64,000 bases of DNA from Streptomyces sp. LUP30 (GCF_001746365.1 NZ_MJAJ01000044.1:1-64000), one strand, 5' to 3'. Positions 16,402 through 25,489 are shown, counted from the first letter of the stretch. The notes: a model not told the origin generated them from the sequence alone. Made by a program: numbers and translations.

Positions 16402-16410
16402 CTATCCACA
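16402..16410 (+). promoter_or_regulatory. DnaA-box-like 9-mer
   Basis: CTATCCACA, one mismatch from TTATCCACA, in the 298-base gap between the divergent genes at 16185 and 16484. The surrounding block repeats, inverted, at about 8445-8460. The rest of the gap shows no gene. Confidence 0.3.
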
Positions 16411-16483
16411 GGCAAGTGCCTGCACCGTAGGGCGACCGGCCGGGCGCAGCAGGCGCCCGGTGTGCGAACAGTGAGGAAGCGTC

Positions 16484-16912
16484 ATGGAGACGACGACGTC
16501 GAAGCTGCCCGAGCTCGCCCCGGAGCAGATCGCGCGGGCCACCGACTACATAGAGCTGGTCTGGCGGTCCCAGGGCAGCGAGCAGGACCAGGCCGCGCTG
16601 GCGGCCTTCCACGCCGACGGCCTCGAGCTGGCACTGCTGATGGGTGAGTTCGGCGCGCTGCTGCTGGCCGACTACATCAGCGTCGTGCCCGATGAGCACA
16701 CCGACTGCGACGCCGGGCACGTCCTCGGGAACCTAGTGGCCGTCACCAGCCGGTACCTGAGGCGCTGGTGCCACGCAGGCGGCGGGGCACAGGTCGCCTA
16801 CACCGCGGCCGTGTTCCTGATCGAGTGCATGCAGGAGGTCGACCAGGTCCACCAGTTCCTCGTCGACATCCGCGGCAACGTCGGCGCCGGATACGGGCAG
16901 GCCACGACCTGA
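16484..16912 (+). CDS. Helical hypothetical protein
   Basis: 142 residues from ATG with GAGGAAG upstream. Nearly all helical with several hydrophobic stretches (LALLMGEFGALLLADYISVV) too short or interrupted to call membrane segments. A similar pattern is seen in small plasmid proteins of unknown role. It is followed by a strong terminator, so it is a single-gene unit. Confidence 0.7.
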   Translation: METTTSKLPELAPEQIARATDYIELVWRSQGSEQDQAALAAFHADGLELALLMGEFGALLLADYISVVPDEHTDCDAGHVLGNLVAVTSRYLRRWCHAGGGAQVAYTAAVFLIECMQEVDQVHQFLVDIRGNVGAGYGQATT

Positions 16913-16926
16913 GCGGAGCGGAAGCC

Positions 16927-16975
16927 GGGACAGCGCCCGGGGGAGGGAGACTTCTCCTCCCCCGGGCGCTGTCCC
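16927..16975. terminator. Strong hairpin terminator
   Basis: Perfect 20-bp stem (16927-16946 with 16956-16975) and a 9-base loop, 15 bases after the stop at 16912. Confidence 0.85.
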
Positions 16976-16984
16976 GTTCGGGCG

Positions 16985-17790
16985 GGATGTCGCACGTAGC
17001 GAACCGGGTCAAGGAACGATGTACCGGCCCGCCCCGGCGATGGACATCGGATGCCGTGCGCTCCCCCACTGCGATGTCGTGCACTCCCGGCCGATGTCGT
17101 ACATCGAGTGGAGTCCACTCTGTCCGGGCATCGGGTGCGGTGGCGCCCACCGAGTGGGATCCACTCCGCGCGATGTCGTCCACTCTCGGGCCGGTGGTGC
17201 GCGCACCCGGTGCGCATCGTCGGTGCGGTGGTGCGCACCCGGTGCGGGGCGGTGGTGCGCACCGTCGGCGCGGCGGCGGGGATGGTGCGCGCACCGCCCG
17301 CACCTGGCGCGTATCGCGGCGCGCGGCACGCTCGGAGTGGCGCGCGACGCCGCCGCCAAGAGGAGCCGGATCGAGCCGAGTTCCTATATCACACAGCCCC
17401 TTGTCCGCTGTCCGGCCAGAGTCCCGAATGCGCGATATGGGGCCCGCGCGTGTGCGGCAGGTCACATGGAATGGGTTCGAGGGCGGTCCGGCGGGCGCGC
17501 GCCGCATCCCCGGCCGGGCGGTGCGCACCTTCTCGGGCAGGCGGTGCGCTCGGTGCGCGCACCGAGGATGTGGTGCGCCCGCCTGGGGCCACCGGTGCGC
17601 GCACGATGCCGTGCATCGTCATCGCTGGTGCCCGCGATGCAGTGGATGCCGGGATGTTCCACTCCCCACCGGCGAGCGCTCACCAGAGTGGAGCCCACTT
17701 CCACTCGATGCGCACCACGGTGGACTCCACTCTCCGGGCGGTGCATCGTCGGGCTGCACGCCGGACGCCTGGTGGGGTCCGCCGTGTCCG
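16985..17790. other. Non-coding block of symmetrically arranged palindromes (candidate cis-acting locus)
   Basis: No convincing gene in about 800 bases. Palindromes of two kinds are laid out in mirror order. Left: GAGTGG-N3-CCACTC at 17106-17120 and 17152-17166 with half-sites, then GGTGCGC(GC)ACC at 17196-17207, 17230-17239, 17254-17263 and 17284-17295. Centre: an AT-richer segment at about 17380-17470. Right: GGTGCGC(GC)ACC at 17520-17529, 17552-17563 and 17595-17604 (GTGCGCGCAC), then the GAGTGG-like sites at 17686-17700 and 17720-17730. Repeated CGATGTCGTNCA blocks lie at the left edge. This suggests an origin, centromere or oriT next to the relaxase gene. Confidence 0.7.
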
Positions 17791-17791
17791 C

Positions 17792-17992
17792 TCACCTCTG
17801 ACGGCGTCGGCGCAGGCGCGCGGTCCGCCACGGGTTCGGCCGGCCACCGGGGTACAGCCTTGATCGGCGCCGGACCGGCGGCGGCTTCGGGGACCGGTAC
17901 AGCGCCGCGACGCGCAGCCTGGACGCGTCGATCAGCTGCTGCAGGTGCTCCAGTTGCTTCGGTGAGAGGTACGGCGGGGTCGGGTCGACCAT
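17792..17992 (-). CDS. Small basic hypothetical protein after the relaxase
   Basis: 66 residues. An N-terminal helix (LSPKQLEHLQQLIDASRLRVAALY) is followed by a proline- and arginine-rich tail. GGAGG lies 5 bases before the ATG, which is the main reason to accept it. It is read in the same direction as the relaxase and ends at the edge of the palindrome block, so a role as a DNA-binding accessory of relaxation is possible but unproven. Confidence 0.5.
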   Translation of the reverse strand: MVDPTPPYLSPKQLEHLQQLIDASRLRVAALYRSPKPPPVRRRSRLYPGGRPNPWRTARLRRRRQR

Positions 17993-18128
17993 CGGGGCCT
18001 CCGTGCTTGGCGGGTCACTTCCCGCACCCTCGCCGGTCCCCGCCGTGTCCAAGACGCGCGCTGCGGCCATGTCCCCACAGGTGGCCCGGTGACTTCGTCC
18101 CCCGTCCCGCCGGACGGGTCCGCAGCTC

Positions 18129-20045
18129 TCACGGCTGCAAGCTCTGGCCTTGGCCAGGGCCGGGCTGCTGGCGCTGCTGCTCGTGCTCCTGGCGGCGCCG
18201 GTCGACCGGTCCGGTCGGGTCGGCGGCCGGGGCCGGGATCTCCCCCTCCTCGATGGCGCGGCGGCGGGCGTTGGCCGCGCGGGTGAAGGCGGCGAACCGT
18301 TCCAGGTTCCTTGGTGTGCGCATCCACGTCTCCGGGTCGGTCGTCCGGCCCTCCAGGTACTCCTGCGGCATCGCGGCCTGCTGGTGGGCTTGGATGGCGG
18401 CGGCCCGCTGCGCCGGAGTGAGCGCGGTGTCCCGGCCCGGGTGGTCGACGTCGTGCGGCGCGTCTGATGCCTGGTCGTGGTGCGGGTCTTCGGTGTGCGG
18501 CGCGTCCGACGCGGTCGCGTCCGGGGCGTCGTCCCGTGCAGCGTGCTCGGGACGGGCGGCGCGGATCGCGTTCTGCACGGCGAGGCTGGCGACCCGGGCC
18601 CGCTCGTACCGGCTCGACTCGCGGGGCGGCTTGCCGTCGGCACCGGCGATCCACCAGCGACCGGGCTCAGCGAAATCGGCGGCGTAGAAGAACTGGTCGG
18701 CAGCCGGGATCCGGCGGCCGGGCTGGGGAACGGTGAACTGGCGGGAGTAGTCGGACAAGGCGCGAGTGGCGATGTAGTCGTCCAGGCCGCGCGTGAACTC
18801 CTGGCCGCGCAGGGTCTCCAGCAGATGCCGGCGGGCTTCGGCCAGGACGTGACGGCGGGCGAACTTGCCGCGGACGGTGGAGACCACCGCGGCGACGTCG
18901 ATGGCGGCGAGTACGGCGTCCACGTACGGATCCACCCGGGCCCGGATCGCCGCACCCGCCGCGCGGCAGCGCTGAACGAGCCCGTTGACCATCTGCTTGC
19001 CGAACTTCCACAGCGCGGACGCCCGCCACCACACGAGCAGCTGCTTCAACGGGCGCGGAGTCTTCTTCTCAGGGCGGGTGTCCTGCGCCGCCTGCCACCC
19101 GAGGCCGTTGCGGGCCTTCTCTCCTGGCAGCCGTCCATGTTCCTGCGCGTACTTGTAGGTGAGGCCCTCCAGGACGTCCTCGATCCGCTGACGGCGGGTG
19201 GAGGACCAGTCGATGAGCTCGGAGTCGACACCGGCTACCTCCATCACCGGGCGCAGGCCCGGCGTCACCTCCCGGGGCACCGTCGCCATCCCCAGCTCCT
19301 CACACACCTCGGTCGTCATCGCGAGGGTGTAGAGCGTCCCGGCCGCCACCACATTCCGGTAGAGGCGGAAGGTGTCCAGGGCGCCCCACACCGGCTCGCC
19401 GTCGTCGCCCCTGCGCTGCACGCGGTTGAGGATCAGGCAGTGGTCGTGCAGGAGCGGGAATCCGTCCCGGTTGTCGAAGTGCCGGAACGCCGCGACGACC
19501 AGGGCCGGCGTCTTGGCGCGCCCGCGGCCCGAGGACCACCGGGTCTCCGCGACTTCGTCCTCCAGCCAGCGCAGCGCCTTGGCGATGGCCCGCTCGTGCG
19601 CCCGCTCGATGACCCGGCGCGTCTTGGCGTCTCCCAGCGCCCACAACACGATCAGGGACGCCTGCGGCCGGAAGGTGAAGTCGAGGGCGAGCAGCGGTGT
19701 CTGTTTGCGGGCCTCGATCTCCTCGATCGGCTGCCCGAGCACGGTGGCCAGCCGCGCCGTAGCGGGGTCGGCGCCGTCGTCCAGGAGGTCGCGCTCGATG
19801 CGGTCGGCATCCGGGTGCCGGCCCTGACCGAACAGAAGCTCCATCTGTCGCTCGGACACCTCCGCGCCCGCGGTGAGCCCGAGCGCGACCAGGCCGCGCC
19901 CCAACCACCTCCCCGGCGGGAGGCCGGCCATCTCCTGGGCGTCCTTCAGCGACTGGCCGACCGGACGGCGGCCGTCTCCGAACGCGACTCCGCGCACGTA
20001 GTACCGCCACGCATTACGCCTCTGGACCTTCGCGACACTCAGCAT
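18129..20045 (-). CDS. MobF/TrwC-type relaxase (HUH endonuclease)
   Basis: 638 residues counted from the ATG opening MLSVAKVQRR; GTG codons 2 and 5 codons upstream are alternatives. The TrwC-like relaxase domain shows paired tyrosines Y15-Y16 near the N-terminus, LDFTFRPQASLIVLWALGD, and the metal triad H189, H200 and H202 in FRHFDNRDGFPLLHDHC. Such enzymes nick oriT and stay bound to the 5' end. No C-terminal RecD-like helicase is seen; the tail is acidic, then Q-rich and disordered. It lies beside the palindrome block at 17.0-17.8 kb, the natural place to look for its target. Confidence 0.87.
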   Translation of the reverse strand: MLSVAKVQRRNAWRYYVRGVAFGDGRRPVGQSLKDAQEMAGLPPGRWLGRGLVALGLTAGAEVSERQMELLFGQGRHPDADRIERDLLDDGADPATARLATVLGQPIEEIEARKQTPLLALDFTFRPQASLIVLWALGDAKTRRVIERAHERAIAKALRWLEDEVAETRWSSGRGRAKTPALVVAAFRHFDNRDGFPLLHDHCLILNRVQRRGDDGEPVWGALDTFRLYRNVVAAGTLYTLAMTTEVCEELGMATVPREVTPGLRPVMEVAGVDSELIDWSSTRRQRIEDVLEGLTYKYAQEHGRLPGEKARNGLGWQAAQDTRPEKKTPRPLKQLLVWWRASALWKFGKQMVNGLVQRCRAAGAAIRARVDPYVDAVLAAIDVAAVVSTVRGKFARRHVLAEARRHLLETLRGQEFTRGLDDYIATRALSDYSRQFTVPQPGRRIPAADQFFYAADFAEPGRWWIAGADGKPPRESSRYERARVASLAVQNAIRAARPEHAARDDAPDATASDAPHTEDPHHDQASDAPHDVDHPGRDTALTPAQRAAAIQAHQQAAMPQEYLEGRTTDPETWMRTPRNLERFAAFTRAANARRRAIEEGEIPAPAADPTGPVDRRRQEHEQQRQQPGPGQGQSLQP

Positions 20046-20319
20046 CCCCACAGAGGACACCGACTCTGACCTGCGAAAAAGCGCGATCCCGTGGGGCGGG
20101 AGAGTTCAGCGAACCTTCACGGCACGTCCCGCCTCACGGGCAACAGCAGCGACATCGTGCCCACCCGGCGGACACCGACTTCTGCTCTCACCGCCCCTAT
20201 ACGGAGCCATGTAAATGCTGCGCACCCATCTCACCGACTCCAGACACCGACTCCGCCGTCAACTAAGCCGCCGCCCAGGAGTTCACTAATCCGGCCCGCT
20301 ATCTGCAGTTGGCCCTCGA

Positions 20320-20342
20320 TTGTCAGTGGTGAGGGCTAGCCT
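20320..20342 (+). promoter_or_regulatory. DNA-damage (PafBC-type) promoter
   Basis: TTGTCAGTG (20320-20328), eight bases, TAGCCT (20337-20342) fits the RecA-independent damage promoter consensus TTGTCRGTG-N8-TANNNT known from mycobacteria and bound through PafBC. It lies 33 bases upstream of the HNH-helicase start. The remaining 270 bases back to the relaxase start hold no gene. Confidence 0.7.
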
Positions 20343-20375
20343 GCCGCTCAACAGCGGTCACGAGGGGGGCTGTTA

Positions 20376-22412
20376 GTGAACCTTGATCCACAGCGCTTCT
20401 TCAACGCCAGCCAGCGCCAGATCCTCTACTCGCTCGCCAACGGACTCTGTGAGCTCTGCGGTGACGAGCTCGACATCGGTTGGCACGCCGACCATCGCAT
20501 TCCTTGGGCCTCGGGCGGCCCGACAGAGATCGAGAACGGGCAGGCCCTGTGCGCAGGGTGCAACAACAAAAAAGGGCGTGAGATGCAGTTCCAGGACAAG
20601 TTCAAGCCGCGGCCGTTTCAGGCTGATGTTGTCACCCAGGTGATCGACGGCATTGAGTCCGGGCGGGACCGTACGGTCGTTCTCGCCTCGCCAGGCTCCG
20701 GAAAGACGCTCGCGTACTTGTCGCTGGCTACCCGTCTGTTTCGTGAGGGGCGCATCGACCACGTCGCGGTGTTCGTGCCGCGGGTCGCTCTGGCCCAGCA
20801 GTGCGAGATCGGATGGCAGCATCTGACACAAGACAGGCGCACTGAGGGACTGTGCACGCTCTTCGAGCAGCCGCGGTTCGGCAAAATCTGGCATCGCACT
20901 AACGAGGTGCCGCTGACAGCCGGGAAGGGGACTGGCTTCGTCGCCACGTACAGCGCGCTGGCGACGAGCGAGGTGATTTTCACTGAGTGGGCTGCCAAGC
21001 ATCAGGGCCGTTTTCTCCTGATCGCCGATGAGGCTCAGTTCTGTGGCGACTCCAGGGACAGCGACGGGGGCGGCACCCGGGCTGGCACGCTCATCCAGAA
21101 GCTCCACGAATTCGCGCTGCACACGTTGCTTCTGACGGGTACGCCCTACCGGGCGGACAACAACCCGCTGGTGTTGGCGGACTACGAGGATCCGCTGAAC
21201 GGAGACCCGAAGGGCCTGCGGCCACTGGTCAAGCATGCCGAAGCCACCTACGCGGACGGCATCGCGGAGAACTACCTGCGCACGTTCGAGATGCACCTCA
21301 CGGAGGCACGCGTCTCGCGTCGGACCCTTGGCGATCCCTCCGACCGCATGAGCGGTGACAGCCTGCTCACCTACAACTTGTCCGATGACGGTGACGGCCT
21401 GGCTGAAGTGCTGCGTGATCCCAAGACCTGGGAGCCTCTGGTTGAGCAGGTGGTCTCGAAGGTACGTGACAAGCAGAAGTTCAACCCGGCCTACCGGGGA
21501 CTCATCTCGTGCATGGGGCAGAGCGAGGCAAAGAAGGTTCAGAAGTATCTGCAGAGCCGTCACCCGGGACTTCGTGTCGGCATCGCCGTCTCGTCTGACA
21601 CAGATGCTCCGCGGGCACTGGCCGAGTTCCGGTCCCTCCCCATGGACATCCTCGTGACCGTGCGCATGGCCTTCATCGGCTATGACTGCCCGCAGATCAG
21701 CGTCGTAGGGATCCTCACCCACTATCGCGACCGCGGACACCTGATGCAGCTGGTCGGTCGCGGTTTGCGCGTGTGGAGTGACATGCCGCCGCGTGAGCAG
21801 TCCTGCTTGATCATCGCCCCGGACGACCCGAAGATGAAGGAGTTCCTCGAGCACCTGCGCGGCCAGAGAGAAGAAGGCTTGCGCCGCGTCGAGGAACGAG
21901 AGATCGCTGGAGAGACGGCAGGTCCGTCTCCGGAGCAGCAACTCGCCCTGTCTTACGTTGAGTCGGCCGTGGCGACGACCACGCGTGCTGCCAGCAACGA
22001 CACTGATGTCGAGTCCGACGAGCTCATGCTCATCGAATCCATCAAGGTGGAGGTCGACTCTGCCGAAGACGCTACTAAGTTCGCCAGGTTCCTGGAGCTG
22101 TACGGCATCAGGACGAAGCGGGCAGCCGAGGTGCCGGGGCCGCGCAGCGACCTGGACAATGAGGTCTTCGTCCAGGTGCCTCAGCCACCGCGCACCGACA
22201 AAGAAATCATTGAGGACCTGAGGAGCAGGACCAGTAGCGCCATCACCAAATACCTACACACCTGCGGCGTGACACCCGGCTCCCCTGGCTACCAAGACGC
22301 CGTCACCAAGGCCACCTTTAGGGTGAACGAATCCGCCGGCTACACCGCGAAGACGGCCAACACCGTGGACCGCGCCGAGAAGCGGCTCAAGGCCGCACTA
22401 GCCCTGAAATAG
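20376..22412 (+). CDS. HNH endonuclease fused to superfamily 2 helicase
   Basis: 678 residues from GTG with GAGGGGGG upstream. An N-terminal HNH nuclease has zinc pairs C25-C28 and C59-C62, the HADH motif (37-40) and NGQALCAGCNNKKG. A DEAD/DEAH-type helicase follows: Walker A ASPGSGKT (104-111), DEAQ (218-221), TGTPYR (254-259) and motif VI QLVGRGLRVW. The last 150 residues are helical and not recognised. The fusion of a nuclease to a helicase is typical of restriction-like defence enzymes. It is followed after 9 bases by its partner and is read from a damage-type promoter. Codon use looks less GC3-biased than in the neighbours. Confidence 0.88.
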   Translation: MNLDPQRFFNASQRQILYSLANGLCELCGDELDIGWHADHRIPWASGGPTEIENGQALCAGCNNKKGREMQFQDKFKPRPFQADVVTQVIDGIESGRDRTVVLASPGSGKTLAYLSLATRLFREGRIDHVAVFVPRVALAQQCEIGWQHLTQDRRTEGLCTLFEQPRFGKIWHRTNEVPLTAGKGTGFVATYSALATSEVIFTEWAAKHQGRFLLIADEAQFCGDSRDSDGGGTRAGTLIQKLHEFALHTLLLTGTPYRADNNPLVLADYEDPLNGDPKGLRPLVKHAEATYADGIAENYLRTFEMHLTEARVSRRTLGDPSDRMSGDSLLTYNLSDDGDGLAEVLRDPKTWEPLVEQVVSKVRDKQKFNPAYRGLISCMGQSEAKKVQKYLQSRHPGLRVGIAVSSDTDAPRALAEFRSLPMDILVTVRMAFIGYDCPQISVVGILTHYRDRGHLMQLVGRGLRVWSDMPPREQSCLIIAPDDPKMKEFLEHLRGQREEGLRRVEEREIAGETAGPSPEQQLALSYVESAVATTTRAASNDTDVESDELMLIESIKVEVDSAEDATKFARFLELYGIRTKRAAEVPGPRSDLDNEVFVQVPQPPRTDKEIIEDLRSRTSSAITKYLHTCGVTPGSPGYQDAVTKATFRVNESAGYTAKTANTVDRAEKRLKAALALK

Positions 22413-22421
22413 GAGGGCATC

Positions 22422-23696
22422 ATGAGCGTACGCATAGAGTCGAACTCGCAGCTCACACCAGAGCAGGAGCGCGTCTACAGGCTCCGGAACGCTGCAGAGC
22501 GCGACGGCGGAACGCCCGGCGGGTTCTTGGAGCTCCTTGCTGCGGTTGTAGCGGACGACACGTGGCGCCAGATTCCGTCGGGCATCAACACCGAGGAACC
22601 GTTCTCGTCCTTCGCCGACTTCATCGAGGCCAAGCCGCCTTTCGGACTGGGGCAGCGTGTCGAGGACGTTCACGTCCTGCTTCAGATGCGCCATCCGCAC
22701 GAGGCGGCCGCTGACTTCCGGGCGAAGATGGAGGCCATGCGCGCCGAAGTGCGGCGCCTCCTGGCAGAGGACGGCATCACCGGTTACTCCGAGCAGCAGC
22801 GCGACCGTGACATCCAGGCATGGGCAGCACTGGACAAGTCCGGCAGCTGGTGGTTGGCGTTCTTCGTGGCCTGTCAGGTGCGTTCGTCGAAGGCGGGAAC
22901 CGCGGAAGACGGAAACCGCAAGACCACCTCGAAGATTCCCGCCAGCGAGTTCGCCCGCCGCGCTGGCACATCCCCGGAGCGTGTCCTGCGCTACCTCAGG
23001 GCGTGGGATGCGGCGCATGCCGCCGGCGCTGTGCCTCTCAGCACCGATGACCTCTACCCGGGACACGAGGCGATGGACCTGCCTCCTGCAGACGACTGGA
23101 CCCTCTACTACAGCAGCCGTCGCAGCGCTTCAACTGACCGAGGCGCTCTGATCAGTGCGGCGGCCGAGACGGAGGGTATCCGACCCACCAAGGCCCTGGA
23201 GGTGGCGGAAAACCCCACAGCACTCCGTGCAGCGATTCTGGGTGACCCCAAGACAGCCGACGCCGCACGGGCCGCGCTCAAGGCACTGACTGCGGAGGAA
23301 CGACGCTCTGAGCATCTTGACTATGTCCGGCAGGTAGCCGAGGGCGGGAAGGCTCAGGTTTCCTCGGGACAGCTGATCGAGCTGCCCGAGCAGATCAGGG
23401 CCAAGGTGTCCGAACAGCTGGCCGCGGTCACGGAACACCCGGCTGATCCCGAGCTGGTGACAAGCGCGTACGAAGCGGTGCAAGGACTCATCACGAAGGC
23501 TGTCGAAGCGGATCCGGAACTGCACGCCAATGAACAGCGAGTGCGGTTTCAGACGGCCCTCAAGGCCACGCGGAGAAGCATCGCGGCAATCGACCCCGTT
23601 CGCCTCCCCGCAGTCGTTGACGACGGGCTGCGTGACGAGATCACCGCACTACATGAAGCAGTCAGCGCTCTCGTGGCGAGCATCAACAAGCAGTGA
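22422..23696 (+). CDS. Helical partner protein of the HNH-helicase
   Basis: 424 residues, all-helical, with an AGGAGGG site and ATG 9 bases after the helicase stop. An HTH-like segment (KIPASEFARRAGTSPERVLRYLRAWDAA) lies at about 175-200. A long helical C-terminus follows (ALKALTAEERRSEHLDYVRQVAEG). No known family is recognised. It could regulate the pair or guide it to DNA. The operon ends in a terminator at 23711-23747, so these two genes form a closed unit. Confidence 0.82.
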   Translation: MSVRIESNSQLTPEQERVYRLRNAAERDGGTPGGFLELLAAVVADDTWRQIPSGINTEEPFSSFADFIEAKPPFGLGQRVEDVHVLLQMRHPHEAAADFRAKMEAMRAEVRRLLAEDGITGYSEQQRDRDIQAWAALDKSGSWWLAFFVACQVRSSKAGTAEDGNRKTTSKIPASEFARRAGTSPERVLRYLRAWDAAHAAGAVPLSTDDLYPGHEAMDLPPADDWTLYYSSRRSASTDRGALISAAAETEGIRPTKALEVAENPTALRAAILGDPKTADAARAALKALTAEERRSEHLDYVRQVAEGGKAQVSSGQLIELPEQIRAKVSEQLAAVTEHPADPELVTSAYEAVQGLITKAVEADPELHANEQRVRFQTALKATRRSIAAIDPVRLPAVVDDGLRDEITALHEAVSALVASINKQ

Positions 23697-23710
23697 CGAG
23701 CGCCGAAGCA

Positions 23711-23747
23711 GCGCTGCCCCTACCCGCTGGACGGGTAGGGGCAGCGC
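23711..23747. terminator. Terminator of the HNH-helicase operon
   Basis: Arms GCGCTGCCCCTACCCG and CGGGTAGGGGCAGCGC around a short loop; it may serve both flanking transcripts. Confidence 0.85.
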
Positions 23748-23762
23748 CATGTTCGGATCACA

Positions 23763-24137
23763 TCAGCGTTTCTGTACGACATCGCTCCGGCGCACCAGGT
23801 AGTGCCGCTCGCATACCTCGGGGTCGCTCACCAATGTGGTGTCACCGACTTGCGTCCAGTGACGCCAGTAGGCGGCGCCTCCATGATTCTCCCCCATGCA
23901 GGAGCACACACAGTCATCTCCACCGGCGCGTTGGCATCTGGTGTCGCACCGCTGCCGGGTTGAGAACTCCAGGTACACGTCGACCTGACCGAAGCGCAAC
24001 GCCATCGCCTCGATGAGAACCCGGAGATGCGGCCGGGCGATCTCCCACTGGCCGACGGTTGAGTTCCATGTCGGCCGCATGAGGTCGCCCAGTTCCGCCT
24101 GGATCCATCTCCTGTTCGAGCCCCCCTCGTACGGCAT
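23763..24137 (-). CDS. Cysteine-rich small protein
   Basis: 124 residues from the ATG opening MPYEGGSNRRW. A basic, helical N-terminus (RRWIQAELGDLMRPTWNSTVGQWEIAR) is followed by VDVYLEFSTRQRCDTRCQRAG and a CVCSC motif, suggesting zinc binding. Related proteins occur beside Streptomyces accessory genes. An upstream ATG would add 35 residues. It is divergent from parA. Confidence 0.62.
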   Translation of the reverse strand: MPYEGGSNRRWIQAELGDLMRPTWNSTVGQWEIARPHLRVLIEAMALRFGQVDVYLEFSTRQRCDTRCQRAGGDDCVCSCMGENHGGAAYWRHWTQVGDTTLVSDPEVCERHYLVRRSDVVQKR

Positions 24138-24340
24138 CCATGCTTGAAGTCGGCCTGGTCCTACAGGGCGTCGTACCCACGGACTCGTCACCCAGATGTC
24201 TCCCTTCGCTGCGAGAGATCCGATTTTCACCCTGCAGGGCACACCTGGCCAAACACGGGGACTCTTTGGAGTGGATGAGCAGAGATGTCGGGCAGTCAGA
24301 TGACCCGCTATGGCGGGTGGACCTAGTAATGTTCGGCCGT

Positions 24341-25489
24341 ATGAGCATCCCCAGCCCTCGTGGGGAGCGAGAGAAGCTAATTACATCCCTCACTCCCCAG
24401 CTGCGCAGACACCTGAAGATCCGCGCCTTTGAGCACGGAATGGACATCCAGGACGCCACCGAGCGCGCCATCAATGCCTGGTACGCGGCGGACGGTCTCC
24501 CGGAGGTCAAAACCGACGGCGCGAAGACGTGGGGAACATTCCTCCCGGTCGGCGAACCAGACAAGTTCAAGGCCATCTGTGCCGAGCGCGGCGTCACGTA
24601 CGTCCAGGGGCTCGCGCAGGCTCTGACCTTGTGGCTGGACAACCACCCTTCCCCCACCGCGCCGTTGGTGGCGCAGCCCGTTGTGCGGGTCATAGTGGCC
24701 AACCAGAAGGGCGGTGTCGGCAAGACGTTCATCTCCTCCGGCGTCGCCCAGGCCCTCGCAGAGGCCGGCCACCGTGTTTTGCTGGTCGACTACGACCCGC
24801 AGGGACACCTCACGGCTGAGCTCGGCTTCGAAGACCTCATGTACGAGGACGATGTCGAGACGCTGATGATGCACATGGACGGCACCGCCAAGGGCGACAT
24901 ACACGATCTGCTGGTCGCCTTGGACCAGAAGATCTTCGGCGATCGGCTGCATCTGCTTCCCGCGTCCGACGACGCGTTTCTGCGGGACGTCGCCCTGTCC
25001 AAGGTCAGCTTCAGTGAAGCGGCACTGGAGCGCGCGCTCGAACCGCTGGAGGCCGACTACGACGTCATCATCATTGACGGCCCTCCCAGCCTGGGGCTGA
25101 ACATGGACACCGCGCTGTACTACGTACGCCGCCGTGACGGGGAGCTCGCCGACCGGTCCGGTGTCATCACTCCTGTGTGGGCCAACAAGGCGTCCCACCG
25201 GGCATTCCGGCTTCTGAAGTCGCAGAAGGACGACCTGTGCCGTAAGGGTCGCATCCAGGTCGACTACCTCGGATTGGTCGTCAACGCCTACGACAGCCGG
25301 CGCGGCAAGCTGGTTCAGGAGAACAAGGATCAGTGGGAGAAGAGCAGTTCTCCTGGGGTCCTTGCCGTGATCGGTGACTTGAAAGAGGGGCGTGAGGCAG
25401 CGGACGGCGAGATCCCGCTGTTGGAGTACGCGCCCGACAGTGAACACGCGCAGGTGATGCGCGATCTGGCGAAGGAGCTTGCGGTATGA
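24341..25489 (+). CDS. parA: ParA-family partition ATPase with N-terminal RHH-like module
   Basis: 382 residues. The deviant Walker A KGGVGKT is at 123-129, the DYDPQG motif at 150-155 and Walker B IIIDGPPSLG follows at about 245. The first 100 residues carry two helical modules (LTPQLRRHLKIRAFEHGMDI and ERGVTYVQGLAQALTLWL) that look like ribbon-helix-helix units and could bind an operator. ParA proteins move plasmids along the nucleoid together with ParB bound to parS. The start ATG at 24341 is favoured over 24329. Its stop overlaps parB (ATGA). Confidence 0.9.
   Translation: MSIPSPRGEREKLITSLTPQLRRHLKIRAFEHGMDIQDATERAINAWYAADGLPEVKTDGAKTWGTFLPVGEPDKFKAICAERGVTYVQGLAQALTLWLDNHPSPTAPLVAQPVVRVIVANQKGGVGKTFISSGVAQALAEAGHRVLLVDYDPQGHLTAELGFEDLMYEDDVETLMMHMDGTAKGDIHDLLVALDQKIFGDRLHLLPASDDAFLRDVALSKVSFSEAALERALEPLEADYDVIIIDGPPSLGLNMDTALYYVRRRDGELADRSGVITPVWANKASHRAFRLLKSQKDDLCRKGRIQVDYLGLVVNAYDSRRGKLVQENKDQWEKSSSPGVLAVIGDLKEGREAADGEIPLLEYAPDSEHAQVMRDLAKELAV

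Noticed and set aside
16985..17830. Open frames of 150-640 codons in the palindrome block
   Set aside because: Long frames exist in several phases at once with Arg/Ala/Gly-rich, repeat-driven products and no ribosome sites, so they are not genes.
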